A stretch of 64,000 nucleotides of DNA from Periconia sp. R9002 (Eukaryota; Ascomycota; Dothideomycetes; Pleosporales; Periconiaceae), in the NCBI GenBank assembly GCA_023627715.1, contig JAMAHW010000063.1:183736-247735 (forward strand), given 5' to 3'. Positions 40,199-52,632 of the stretch are shown here, in pieces (within the stretch, counting starts at the first letter, position 1; each line of letters opens with the position of its first letter). The notes beneath the pieces were generated by a model that was not told the DNA's origin, made no database searches, and worked only from the letters and a program-made list of their open reading frames with translations. The position numbers and the translations under genes were made by a program.

Positions 40199-41133
40199 GA
40201 TGAGGAGTGTGGGTGATGAATGGATGGATAGAGTGGTGAAAGGAGAGAGTGATAAAAAAGACTCCTGGCAGAGAAAACAGCGCAAGGGCCACAGGCAAGC
40301 CAGCCGGGGGTTTAGCGATAATCGGGAACGATAAGCAAGGGCACGGATGCTGGAGAGACGATGACTAGGAAAGCCGGAAAGAAGAATTGCTTTCAAAGGT
40401 AAGAACAAGCAGCAGGCGCGAAGAGAAGGAGGGTATCTGTTGCAATGCAGAAAACTGCCGAGACGAGGCACGCGAGCAGTATATGGATAAAGGGCAAGCG
40501 TGGAAAAAATGTTGATAGTTGAGACGAAGTCTTTGTATGGGGCGTGACTGGTCGCTCCCTCGGTTCCAGATCCAGAAAGTTCCTTTGCCACACCCCACGC
40601 TTTCCCGTTTGTCTCCACCAATGGCAGCGCATCGAAATGGCGGATAAGCAGCGCTTCAGCCCGACTCTGCCCGATGACGCGCTTGTGAAGGGTGCCATCG
40701 CATCCCGTTGGCCGAAAGCCGGAGATCTGCATGTGATGATGGGGGAATTCTGGAGAATGTTGATGCAACCCATTGAAATCATGATGCTCGACTTATGTGG
40801 CAACGCAAGGATACCAGATCGTATGAACCGCTGGCGAACAGGTGCGCTACTGTACTGGAATAAAGCTCATGCATTGTAATTATACAGATTCTCTCCAAAG
40901 TCCGACGCGTGTCGCTAGAACCGCCGCTGCAAAATGCCTAGCACTTTATACAGATACAAATCATACAAATACAAGCCAGCATACGCTAGCATATAATACA
41001 GCCGTCAGTTACCTCTGTGTGTGCCCACTTCATCATCAGAGGGGGGTATAGAACAATCCAAGGAAACGGCGAAAGAAGAAACAAAAAGAAATGGAAAACA
41101 TGCAAATACAAAATAGAAATGCAGCATTATACA
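40199..41133. other. intergenic region
   Basis: 935 bp between the PRELI gene start and the DJ-1-like gene end. Nothing recognised beyond short frames. Confidence 0.45.
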
Positions 41134-42112
41134 TTACTCGTCGTAAGCGTCCAAGGGGGCGATTCCAGCCGCCGCCAAAGCACACTCGACCACTTCGCTA
41201 CGGTCCCAAAAGTACTCGCGCAAGAACGCTGCCACCATCTCGAGCGCACTAATGGCTGAACCGCTGCTCCACAGCTGCTCGTGCCTGGTCCAGGGCAATT
41301 CCATCCATCCAGCTTCCGGGAAGCGTTGTCGGAGGATGGGTAGCTGAGACGGAGGAGCAGTACATCGTTTCTGACGCAAAACGCCCGTTTGCGCTAGATG
41401 GAGGATGCCAGACGCAATACACATGACAGCCAACGTCCCCTGGTTGGAGCATTGAGCTGTGAGGAACGCTGTCGCCGAGGCCGACAGCTCGCTCGAGGTG
41501 AAGGATCCAGGAATCACAATGATATCGAATTGAGGTGCGTCTTCGAAAGAATTCTAACATTGGCCATCAGCGTCATGTTCCTCTGAATGAATTTGCGGAC
41601 ATGGATGGGATGGGGTATGTGGTAACCTTTATCTCCTTGCCAGACTCTCTCAGTTAGCTAAAGCGAGACCATGGGAATCCGGCGCGACCAGGAAGGGATG
41701 GTTCTTGGCCAAGGAGGCGTGGCTCTCTACGTGGGTGGAAGTTCGTGCTGGCTCATACAGGTGAGCTCACCGTCACTGGCATTCGAGCGCCCGAGGTGAT
41801 GGGGAACGATCCCTCGCCGCTCTCGCTGACGTATCGTATGTCGATTTCGTCAACAGCTCTGTCTACTGTGCTCGATGGTGCATTCAGATTGGCGATTCGG
41901 TTCCGTCCAATATTGGCCAGCATATCCACGACGGCCAGGTCCAATAATTGAACTTGGTCATGCCCAAGAATCAGCACGCCGACCCGCAACGAGGACTTGG
42001 AGGGAGGAGCGTAGTGAAGGTTGAGATCCTCCTCCGACGTGGAAGATGTGGTGCAGAAGTAGAATAAATCCGCAGAGGATGGGAACGAGGTGTATCCTCT
42101 TGGCGTAGACAT
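41134..42112 (-). CDS. DJ-1/PfpI (class I glutamine amidotransferase-like) family protein
   Basis: Three exons: 42112-41771, 41644-41627 and 41553-41134 (780 nt, 259 aa). The middle exon is an 18-nt microexon encoding SGKEIK; without it RMPVT and NSFEDAPQFDIIVIPGS cannot be joined. The fold is seen from SLRVGVLILGHDQVQLLDLA (first strand and helix), FDIIVIPGS (second strand) and the nucleophile-elbow segment AVMCIASGILHLAQTG with its cysteine. The Glu/His partners of true proteases are not obvious. The family covers glyoxalases, isonitrile hydratases and redox sensors; this fungal subgroup is uncharacterised, so only the family is claimed. The N-terminal 40 residues are Ser-rich and not conserved. 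A TATA box lies 141 bp upstream of the start. Confidence 0.85.
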
Positions 42113-43519
42113 GAGATGGATGTGGTGTGAGGGTATGGTGACGATCAAGAGACAATAAGAAAAAAAAGGGAATCACGCAAGGAATTCCTTGTTTGTAGTT
42201 GGATGTGGACTGAAGGTGGAGTGACGGGACCCATGGTAGCCTCAGGATGACTCTTATATACTGAACCAGTTGATACCATGGAGACGGGACGGAATAGGGA
42301 AATTACTAGACCCGAGAACATTCTAAATCAGTATGGGTCATACGCCATACTGAGTATCGCCAAAACGAGGTGGCCGCGCAAGAAATGGTTGTCTAACGGT
42401 TCAGCTCCTGGTCTCTTTGGTGTTGGTTTGTCAGAGGCTCTTCTCTACTAGCGCCACAGATGACGGAAGCGAGGAGAATACGACCCCCCGAGATACCGAA
42501 TGCCTGCAAACTGTCCACGACTTCACGACGACGTTTGCTGCAGCCTAGCGATTAGACACCCTTTCGTCTGTGCATTGCTATCTGAAGCCGTTCTTCTCTT
42601 CTTCTTTGGATCATGCATTGCGTATGCAGCGTGGAGAAGCTGCGTATTTTAATAAACGATGGCTTTCCCAACGCTCAGGCAGCAGCATTCGCTGGCCTCT
42701 GGTTGGAATAAGCTCAATGGGGGAGACGAGACGGGGCGACGGCAATTGAGCAACCTGGTCCCTGAACACGGACAGAGGCCAAAAGAGATGGCAGAGTGCG
42801 AATAGGCCGTTTGATGATTAAATGAGGTGGCTGTGCATAGGGAGAAAACGGAATAGCCATGACCAGCTACCTTTTTCAGGACACGGACAACGAGCCTGAA
42901 TCATAAGGCTACAAACTCTGACGGTCATCTGCCAGAATTGCGATGAAATACCGGAAAGTATGAGTGCACGACGAGAAACCGAGCCGTGTGCGCATCATGG
43001 TGAGTCAAATAGGTACTCGGTGCCGTCCCGAGTTCCCCCGCTACGTAGCTACACATGACACTGAGGCGTTCGTGGAGGCCGACAGTCTTACACGCATTAA
43101 TGATGTACTTTTGTGGCATGGGCTATTTTAAGGACATGTGCTTGCATCGTCATCAACTTGGGAATGACACTATCAGGACTCCTACCTATGTATTGACCGT
43201 GACTGGATAACATGCATAATTACCTACATGTACATCGCATTCAGGCGTTCAATGTTCAATGTGGATCGAATGCATCCCTCCATCAGAGTCACTCGACCAC
43301 ACCACAGTAAATTTGCCAAAGCGAGAGATATTGACTTGTTCATCAAATTGTCATGACCGGAACTCCATTTCTATGAACCTCGGCGGCAACCCAAACACGC
43401 AGACAGCTCCACAGAGCTCACCAGGTGCGGGAGCGCACATCATTGCCCGCTAATAAAATGAATCGAATGCCATCCAGGTATATACACGCAGCTCAACTCA
43501 AGAAACCCATATCAAGCTT
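42113..43519. other. intergenic region
   Basis: 1.4 kb upstream of the DJ-1-like gene and downstream of ATX1. Apart from the TATA box no gene or repeat recognised. Confidence 0.45.
42253..42260 (-). promoter_or_regulatory. TATA box of the DJ-1/PfpI gene
   Basis: TATATAAG on the minus strand, 141 bp before the ATG at 42112. Confidence 0.6.
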
Positions 43520-43831
43520 CTAGACGTCCCGAGGGGAGCCATCCGCCTCTCCAGACTTGACCGTCTTGCCGGTTTTTTTGATCTTCTCCAGGACGGTGTC
43601 GTAGTCGAGCGATTCCTCCGCGACGATTTCAGCAGTCTGGTTCTCGAGAGACACATTGTATGACTTGACACCTGCCATGGATGTTAGCTTTGGTGCACTC
43701 GATGATTACGCGGGGGCGGTGCGGGGCGGAAAGATGAACATACCATCGAGCTTCTTCAGCACGCGCTCAATAGCGCCGGAGCAGCCGCCGCAGCTCATGG
43801 CGACGTTGAACTTGTAGTTGTGTTCAGACAT
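43520..43831 (-). CDS. ATX1: copper metallochaperone Atx1
   Basis: Two exons: 43831-43744 and 43671-43520 (240 nt, 79 aa), intron 72 nt. The protein is a single heavy-metal-associated domain: MSEHNYKFNVAMSCGGC holds the Cu(I)-binding MxCxxC motif, and the conserved lysine-rich end is IKKTGKTVKSG. Atx1 carries Cu(I) from the plasma-membrane transporter to the Ccc2-type P-ATPase in the Golgi. The length is a little more than yeast Atx1 because of a short acidic C-terminal tail. The first exon ends inside the Asp-Gly turn (KKLDG), and the splice restores GVKSYNVSLENQ. A TATA-like box is present upstream. The gene is divergent from PalA, with 876 bp between the starts. Confidence 0.95.
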
Positions 43832-44707
43832 GATGCAGGATGTGGAGGAGGTAGTCAAGGGTAGTGGAAATGAGTCTGGACGTAGGAAGCGAAGTGGGCT
43901 GGCGGGGTAGGTAGGTGTGGTGTGGTGTGGTGTAGGTGAAGAAGAGAGAGTGGTGTTCCGAGGGAGCTTTATAGGAGGAGCAGGTGCAGAGGTGGGTTGC
44001 GCAAGTTTCGCGATGGTGTTGCCATGAGCCAGATTACCTTAGATTGCTCCGTCCGTCTCGCTGACATATCGCCTTTGGGCGCTGCTGAGACAGGTCCTGA
44101 CACGATTCACCATGGTAGCGCCCGGCAATGTGTCAAACTGTTGTGGCGCGAAACTTGCTCACTTTTGCATGGTTACACTATCAAGTGCATGTTTGCATGG
44201 AGTGCCTACCTAGCCATGTGTGAGGCTCCGCTGCAAACTGGCCTTTGAGTACTAGGAGAAATGCCCGCAGCACTGTTGCTGTCATCTTATGTGCTACACA
44301 CTACCTTTGTACATAGCTGTGTAGGTGAAGTGGGGTGCGGAAAGATGCCGTTCTGCGATATGCATCCATATAGGTAAAATGTACATACATATGAACCGTA
44401 CCACGAGTGTTGGACAAATGAGAGCACCATCAATCATTTCTACTCGCGACGTTGGATTGCTGTTCCTGGATTCTTGGCTTGATAATGAACCCTTGAACAT
44501 TAATTGGTTACCTATGTATCCCACTTGCGAAAATGTAGGCGGCTCTGCAGCCCCGCCCACGTACCGTCCAGAATCCAATCCCAGCTGGGCGGCGGCGCAG
44601 ACGTCACTCGGGCGACCCCCCGCCGTCAACACCAAACTTCTTCGTTTCCCCACAACAGACAACAGAACACACTTCAGCAAACCCCTCTACCTCCCTTTGC
44701 GCCGGCC
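43832..44707. promoter_or_regulatory. divergent upstream region, ATX1 / PalA
   Basis: 876 bp. A TGTGG repeat tract lies around 43915-43935 near the ATX1 TATA box. No PacC or copper-response site could be assigned with confidence. Confidence 0.4.
43967..43973 (-). promoter_or_regulatory. TATA-like box of ATX1
   Basis: TATAAAG on the minus strand, 136 bp before the ATG at 43831. Confidence 0.5.
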
Positions 44708-47336
44708 ATGGCCTCGTAAGTGCAATTCCAATCTCCAGCAAAGTTCATACTGACCGCCAGCACCAGCACCAGCAATATCCTGTTCCTCCCCTTCCGCCGC
44801 TCTCACTCCATTAATCTCTCCGACGCCATCAAGCAATACATATCATCCAAATATGACCAGCATCCAGATCTATTCGCCAAAGACCTCGAGACCATCGAGA
44901 AGATGCGCACTACGGCCATACATGCTCAAGAGCCCCACCCTAGCCACATCCCAAAGCTTCAAGCGTACGCCGCCCAGCTGGTATGGATCAGCGGCAAGTT
45001 TCCAATCGATATCGGTGTCGAGTTCCCCTGGTACCCAGCTCTAGGATACAATACCGGCCGCCCTATTGCGAGAAATAATCTTCGCTTTGAACTGGCAAAT
45101 GTCCTGTTCAACCTTGCTGCCATGTACTCGCAACTCGCCATGTCATCGAATCGAAGTACTCCGGACGGGTTGAAAGTTGCCGCAAACAACTTTTGTTTCG
45201 CCGCTGGTGTGCTTGCCTACCTCCGAGATAACATCCTCCCCGAACTACGGACTACACCCCCCGAAGACATGGACACGATGACGCTGGAATGTTTGGAGAA
45301 GCTGATGCTCGCCCAAGGGCAGGAATGTTTCTGGCAGAAGGCGGTCAAAGATGGCATGAAAGATGCAACAATCGCAAAGCTAGCCGCGCGTGTGTCGGAC
45401 CTCTACAATGAAGCCAGTGAGGCTGGAATACAGTCGGATTCTGTTAGTAGCGAGTGGATACACCACATGGCAGCAAAACATCACCACTTCGCCGCAGCTG
45501 CGCAGTTTCGCGCTGCCTGCGACTGCCTCGAGAAGCGAAAATATGGAGAGGAGGTGGCAAGACTGCGCGACAGCTTAACTTGCGTCAACGAGGCCCTCAA
45601 GGAGCAGCGATACATCAACAAACTTGTCTTGGCAGATCTTAACGGGCTCAAGAACAGGGTTACCGAAGATTTGAAACGTTCGGAGAAAGATAACGATATG
45701 ATCTATCTTTTACCCGTACCGCCCAAAGCTGAACTTAAGATTCTCGACAGGGCAAACATGGTAGTTGCCAGAGTCCCGAAAGAGGTTTCGGAATCGAACT
45801 CCATGCTGGGTGAACACGGCCAGCTTGGTCCAGCGCTGTTTTCGAAGCTCGTTCCTTATTCTGTGCACCTCGCAGCCAGCATATATTGCGACCGTCGTGA
45901 TCGCTTAGTAAACAATACGATAATAGAAGAACTGGAACTACTAACTGCCCAGGTCCACGATGTCTTACGAAGTCTTAATCTCCCTGGATCACTGCAAGCC
46001 TTGGAGAAGCCTTTGGGTCTTCCGCCGGGGTTGATCACACATGCCGAGGAAATCCGGCAACAAGATGGGCTCAAGCGTTTATTGCGATCCATGGAAGACA
46101 CAAACAAACTAAAGCAAAACGATTTGACCATATACCAAGAAGGATGCGATATACTAAAGTCTGAGGCGGCAGAAGATAACAACGCACGACTTAAGTACGG
46201 GACGGATCGCTGGTCACGACCGCCTGCTGAACAGGCCGCGCCAAAACTCTATGCGCAGATTGGAGAAATTGACGGTTATTTCAAAGCTGCTGTGAACAGT
46301 GACGGTGTCGTTGCGACTAAATTGAAAGAGAATGAGGGGTTGATACGGCTTTTGAATGGGCCAGATTATGACCTCGAGAACTATGTACCTAGCGGGAGAA
46401 GACCAGCTATAACGGGCGACGTGGAGAGAGAGGCTGGGAAGCTTCGCGGATGTTTCAATGAGGTCAGTCGCTTGGAAAGCAGACGGCGGCGAAAAATTGA
46501 AACGTTAAGGACCAAAGCAAAGCAAGATGATATCAGTAAGTAACGTACTCCCATCTTAGGAAATATGTACTTACAACTCCTCTAGACCCTGAGTTGCTGC
46601 GGGAAGCTGCACGCTTGGAGCGAGAATACCCGATGCAGAATATCGAGGCGGTGCAATTCGAGGGCTTATTCGACAAACGACTTCAAATGTACGACATTGA
46701 CCAGGATATGGTCAAGCAAGAAGCTCAGGAGCAGCAAGAGGCAATCCGACGGTTAGAAGCTGCCAACAACGCATTCGTCAACGCACGAAGGGGCGATCAA
46801 TCGACCAAACAACGCGAGCAGGCTCTGCAAAGCCTAGAGAATGCCTACTACAAGTACAAGGAGATTATTGCAAACTTGGATGTGGGACGCAAATTCTACA
46901 ACGATCTTGCCAAGATTGTAAACAGATTCCGTGACGACTGTCGGAGTTTCGCCTATCAGCGCAAGCAGGAAGCGTCCCAGATTGAAGGGTAAGTCATGGT
47001 TTATGCTTAAAAAAAGAACGTTGACTAACATCAAACAGTGACATTGCAACTGCCATGAATTCCCTCAACCTTCAACAAGTCAACTCCAATTCACTTCAGC
47101 AGCAGAAACAAGCGGACGCCCAAAACCCACAGTACGGCGCAGCCGCACATGTAGGCGAGCCTTTAACTGCTCCGACACCCACAAGAGCCAGCGTCGGACC
47201 GCAAGCCGGAATGTGGACGCCAGATGTAGGGATCCGATTCGCGCCTGTGCCGACGACCACGGGTGGAGCGCGTCCTGCGAATGGCCCGGCGCAGGATGCA
47301 CGATGGGATCCTACACAGGGGTTGAAATTCGGATGA
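44708..47336 (+). CDS. palA: pH-response regulator PalA/Rim20 (Bro1-domain protein)
   Basis: Four exons: 44708-44715, 44761-46535, 46586-46988 and 47039-47336 (2484 nt, 827 aa). The first exon is only 8 nt (ATGGCCTC). The Bro1 domain fills the first half: NILFLPFRRSHSINLSDAI, QYISSKYDQHPDL, FPWYPALGY, LRFELANVLFNLAAMYSQLA and MLAQGQECFWQKA. The second half is the V-shaped, coiled-coil-rich ALIX-like arm that binds YPxL/I motifs. A Gln/Asn/Pro-rich tail closes the protein (GMWTPDVGIRF, RWDPTQGLKFG). PalA binds PacC/Rim101 and Snf7 on endosomal membranes and brings the transcription factor to its protease at alkaline pH. At the first splice the sequence CAG-CACCAG-CACCAG offers three in-frame acceptors, giving MASTSTSNIL, MASTSNIL or MASNIL; the model uses the first, though it lies very near the branch point. 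Confidence 0.93.
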
Positions 47337-50300
47337 GGGGGGGATTGTTGGTTAGGAAGAAGCTTGTACCTGTAGGAGAGAATGATACCACGACGGAAAA
47401 AAGGAGTTTTTTGTAGAATTAGTATGTGCGTATCGCTTATTGGCGGGGAAGCGTTCCGCATGATGGGCAGCGGTTTTTTCTATTCTCCATTATTTTCCCC
47501 AACGAGCCAGTGTTTTCGTAAACAGATGCTCGTCCACACCCCCAATTCATCCCCGGAAGGAGACGAAGTCTGGAACTACAAAGTATGTAGATAACGACGC
47601 ATTTACCGCTGGGCAAGAACAAATGGCGATGTAATCTGTAGTCCTGTTGCATTGCACTCCCACGGATCGTATATACGGTGAATTGAAATCAGAAACGTAA
47701 AGGGACTTTTAACCAGGTCTCATTTTGGAACTGACTGGTGAAACGAAGAGGGTCGCCGCAAAAGCAATCAATCAAGTTGCAGTACCAATGTACGAAATGG
47801 CAATATCGAAAATGTTACTTGATACATGTATCGATTTAATCCCCGTTTCTCTACTAGAGACGGCGAATTTATGTCTCCCCCTTTGCCCAGACGCCTTCAT
47901 TGGATATGACTGGATGATGCACAGGGCAGGCGAAATACTTGGAATGCTGTGCTGTACTTCTCGAATGTAGAAGTCCGAGACATCGTGGACGCACCCTGTG
48001 CGTATAACTGTGAGTGTAGAGGTTGGCGACGATGTTGCCTAGCGACAGCGTAGACACGTACATGTACATAACGGAGCGGATACCTAGATGATCTTGGAGT
48101 TGGCAGAAGTACGTGTAAGGCAGACGCCGGAGAAATCAGGTTGCTATCTTGCCTGAGGTTGAAATCACCAGATAGATGGTTTTGAGATTTCAATTAGGAA
48201 GGTAACGTAGGATGAGGATATCCGTGGATGTGCGTAAGTATGACACGCCGTTTCGAATTTGCTTTTTCTCTCTCGTGGAGAATTTACGAAGGCGTTGAAC
48301 GTTGCGAGGTTGAATTTTCAGGGAGGATGGATTCATTACGTCGCATTTACCTTCCCGGTGCCAATGAAGCTTGTCTCCATCGTGCTCGATTTGGGAAAGT
48401 GACCGGAAGCAAGGCTGCACGTAGATGGTGTCTGTTATTGTGTTGAAAACGAGATGCTTACGCAAGCGTCCCGCGGAAGGATTGGATGTTTCAAGAGTAT
48501 TGGAGTAGGGGTCTAGTTGCGTATACTCAAATATTGAATAGTGAAAAGGTTGCATGTAGGTCACTGGAAGGAGGTACAACGCTCGCAGATGGCTTACGTG
48601 CTCGCCATGTAATTGAGCCGCTATTGTTTAAACGGTCATGCTATGGATAGCACTAACCCCAAGGTAGGGGCAAAAACACCGATTTATTGGATAGGGTGTA
48701 GGAGGGTAAAAGGACGTGTTTGGTCTGGTTTGTGCGGCGGCGGCAGAAAAGGCGTGAATCTGCCTCGTCTAAAGTGTGTGCCTCGTGCGCTTTGAAAGGT
48801 TGGGGGCTGTGCAGATGGAAAGATGGGCGATCCCCAACTACCTCCATGTCATGGATGACGAGATGACCTCACACCCCTAAAATCCCGTTAGGGACACTGG
48901 ATAATAAACTGTGCCGTCCAATGATGGAGGAGCCACGACACGAGCACGATGGTGATCCACTGACCCCCGGAAAATCCGCGTACGCTTCCTCAACGGAGGC
49001 GTTTTTACATGCACACACACGTGCGAGCCGTACTCGGGGAGTGGATAGCAAGTACCTACTTACTACTCCGGAATAATGTCATCGAGCGGGATCCGAGTCG
49101 GAAGCGAGATTCACGGAATCATTCCCGCTTTGCACTGGCTCGCAGGTGGGCGGGTAGCATGATACAACAAGGCTTCTTTGGGGACTGAATTGTTGGATGA
49201 GTAAAGAGCAACGGGAAGGACTGACCGACCTGTAACGGGTTGTTGGCGAGTGGGTTCTGAGACGATTGAATGTGACAGTTTGGGAACGTTGGAAAGAGCA
49301 TCCTTTGGACAATTGCATTACAAAGGCGGGTGCGTCTTAGTCAATCGAAAGGATTATCATGTACAAGTGTGTCAGTATGTATAACACATTATTCTAGTTG
49401 ATCAGCTTTACTTTTTTCATGTTTGGTAATGAAGTATTCTATTCATGCTTGTTTATACATATGCAGGCTGTGGTTTGATACTATTTCAATTCTACTGCAG
49501 TTGCTGGCCAATGTAGGCGTCAATATTGTCACTGGCTACCTAGGTACCTATGTACATCTATCAATGTACATAATATGCAATGGGACATGTGAACACTTCA
49601 TATATATTATGTAACACAAATACTTGTGGATATTAGAAGAATGGACTTGTGATGGTCATTAGTGGATTCAGAAGTATTATGCTAGCAGTAATCATGGTCA
49701 TGTAGTGGAAGTCAAAGTCGGGTCATCATTCAGGTTCAGGTTCAGGCGTGATAGACACGCCTAAAGGACGCTCGGGGGGAAGATGAAACGCCTTCCCATT
49801 GTGTGCTGGCCGAGGGGTTTGGGTGGTAGCTCTTGGCAGGGCAGAGTTTGGGTTTCTCGAGAGGCCGTCATGCCATGGGTTGGATGGAGGTGGTGAAGTG
49901 GTGACGACGGGTGGGTGGGTTGAGTGGAGTGAAGAGAGATTGTTTAATTTTAGAAGTAGTTAGCGCTGGATGGGGAGAGGCGCGAGGCTTAGACGTCCAT
50001 TCCACCACCAGAGCGGCGGCTCACTTGCACTGCACCACGCTGCTGTCCACCACCAAAACCGACCTGTCGCAGCATCCCCCTCTTCTTCCTATTTACACGC
50101 ACTCCCACACGCACACATACATAGACTTGCATGCTGAGCGCACCGCACAAGCCAGCACAGCCTCTTTCACCAGCCTCCCAAGGTACCCGCGCGCCGGTGC
50201 ATTGGCCCCTCGCCTGCCGCCCCCTCGAGAACTGCCCGTCCTGGTTAGGCCTTGGCGGACGGGCCCGTGCCTCCTCCCTCCCCTAGTAGGGCTATCTCAC

Positions 50301-50410
50301 CTTACCTGACTGACTGTGCGCTCTCCCGCCTGCTGTTCGTCGACACCCAGAATAGATACACGCTTTTCTTCTTTCCTTCCTTCTTCCCTTCCTCACCTGA
50401 ACCCTAAATC
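47337..50410. other. long intergenic region upstream of the CRZ1-type gene
   Basis: 3.07 kb. The proximal part (about 49980-50410) is C/T-rich and probably a long 5' leader; TTCAGG is tandemly repeated near 49730-49745. No gene or RNA gene recognised in the rest. Confidence 0.5.
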
Positions 50411-52632
50411 ATGGACCGCGGACGGCCTCGCAGCAGTTCGTCTGTCAACAATATAAGGAATGCCTCCGCCTCTCCTCATGCGCCATTCCAGCCTACTGGC
50501 TTAGGACTTGATCCTTCTCTCTCCGACCCGCACGCCTTCTCCCAAGTGACGACAGCGGGGCAACCTTTTGATCCTCAATACTCTACCGCCCAATCTCAGC
50601 AATTCCCACAGCAGACCTCGCTCGACCAACCCTTCCTCCCCTCCAACGCTCCCATCACCCATCAGCGCAGCCCCCAGTTTGGCGCCCAAGGCAACAACAA
50701 CAACAACCTCGGCCCCGACTCTCTCGACCTCAATAATCCAAACTCCAACAACGTCGACTTCAGCCTCTTCCCCGACAACAACAGCAACAACAACTTCAAC
50801 CAGAACCAAGCAATCGACCCCTCCTTCCTCAACAACACCCTCGACCCGCAACTGCTAGACTCTCAGTCTCAGAACCAGTCAGTCAACCCCACCGACCTGA
50901 TGAATCAAATGGGGACCGGCCAGGCGCATTCGCCCACCCCGCCGCACTTGCTACCCGGCATGAACCAGCGTAGCCCCAGTCCGAATGCTTCCCCGAATCT
51001 TAATCAGGGCGCTTTCTCTTCGCCCGGTCACTCGCGACACACTTCATTAGACCCCAATGCCGCATATGGCCAGGTGCAGGGCAACGAGTGGGCAAACATG
51101 GCACAGTTCAGAGGACACAGGCGATCGCCGTCAGAGACGTACTCGGACGTTTCTTCGGCGCATGCTTCGCCATACATGGGCAATCAGGACAGCTTTGATC
51201 ACGACAACCCCTCGCCTCTACTCAACGCTCAACAGGACCCCTCACTGTTTCAGGAGGTCATGCAGTTTGGTCAATTCAACTTGAACGACAACCAGGCCCA
51301 CATCAGTCCTGGCCATAGCCCTCACATTTCGCCGCGGTTGATCCCGCAGCAGCAAGCGCTTCCTCAGTTCCAACCAGGTAGCTTTGGCTTGGAACCCCAC
51401 TTGAGCGGTCAGTTTGCGCAACAAGGCATGGGAGCGTACCAAGGCCAGAGTGTGGAACCATTCCCGACCATCAATCAAGCCGGTCCCGAGTTCGGTCAGG
51501 CCGACACCATGTCTCCACCCGAGATTAACATTGATTTCGCCCCGCCCTCTCGCCAAGCCAGCTTTGAGCCCCCAAAGCCTGAGCTTCAAACAGATGCGCT
51601 CAGTCCACCAGATCGATGTAAGAATTGACACTGCAAACACTCTACTATGAATTTTTCTAACGACGAACAGCTCGAAGCCGGAATAGAATTCGCGCAAAGT
51701 CCGATCCTTTTAGTAGTGTGAGCTCTCGTGCTTCCACACCTGGTGCAGACGCTGGTGGATCGAACAGGTCGTTGTCTCCTGCAGCTGCGAAGACCTCTCG
51801 CTCGCCATCACCCTCTACCAAATCATCTCGTCGCTCATCCACGTCAAGCGTGCCTCATCGTGATTACATTCTAGACCTAGCAGATCCATCCAGACCGACC
51901 AACGTGTCGACTGATGGCACTGGCACTAAACGGACTCAAAAGCACCCGGCTACTTTCCAATGTACCCTTTGCCCCAAGCGTTTCACCCGTGCTTACAACC
52001 TTCGATCACACTTACGTACTCATACCGACGAGCGTCCTTTCGTTTGCAGTGTTTGTGGTAAAGCATTTGCTCGCCAGCACGACCGCAAGCGGCACGAAGG
52101 TCTGCATTCAGGGGAAAAGAAATTCATATGCCGTGGGGCGCTCAAAGATGGAAGTCATTGGGGTTGTAGCCGGCGATTTGCTCGCGCTGATGCCCTCGGC
52201 CGCCATTTCAGGTCAGAAGCCGGTCGCGTGTGCATTCGACCCCTTCTCGAGGAGGAAGCCCAAGAGAAAGGCGGATGGGATGGTCAAAATCAAGCCATAG
52301 ACAACGGGAATGGCATGTTTGCCGGGCAAATGCCTCCTCAGGGCTTCCCCGGCATGATACCTCAGCAAGGCTACGAAGCATTCCCTGTAGGCGGCATGGA
52401 ACATGCGCCTAATCCCCAGTACCTCCCGCAGGCCTTGCTTGCTCAGTTCCCCCAACTTGTGGGCATTCAATGGGACCAGCTACCCCCTGGGCCGCCAGAG
52501 GAAGTCGAAGGTGACATCAGTGGACGAAGTAGTTTTGATGCGAGCAGTGGAGGTGAGCTTTTTGATGACGAAGGGGACTATTCCAACCAACAAGCTGTAT
52601 ACAATGGTGGTGGTTGGGCAAGTGATGTATGA
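50411..52632 (+). CDS. CRZ1: Crz1-type C2H2 zinc-finger transcription factor
   Basis: Two exons: 50411-51617 and 51671-52632 (2169 nt, 722 aa), intron 53 nt. The first 400 residues are Gln/Asn/Ser/Pro-rich, including poly-Asn runs, as usual for this family. PEINID at residues 370-375 fits PxIxIT, the calcineurin docking motif, and Ser-Pro-rich stretches on both sides ([24 protein letters not shown]) are plausible dephosphorylation targets. Two classic C2H2 fingers follow ([19 protein letters not shown] and [19 protein letters not shown]), then a third irregular one ([13 protein letters not shown] with RADALGRH). In filamentous fungi this factor moves to the nucleus after calcineurin dephosphorylation and controls calcium, cell-wall and stress genes. 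The finger region is diagnostic; the name is by family, not by test. Confidence 0.92.
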
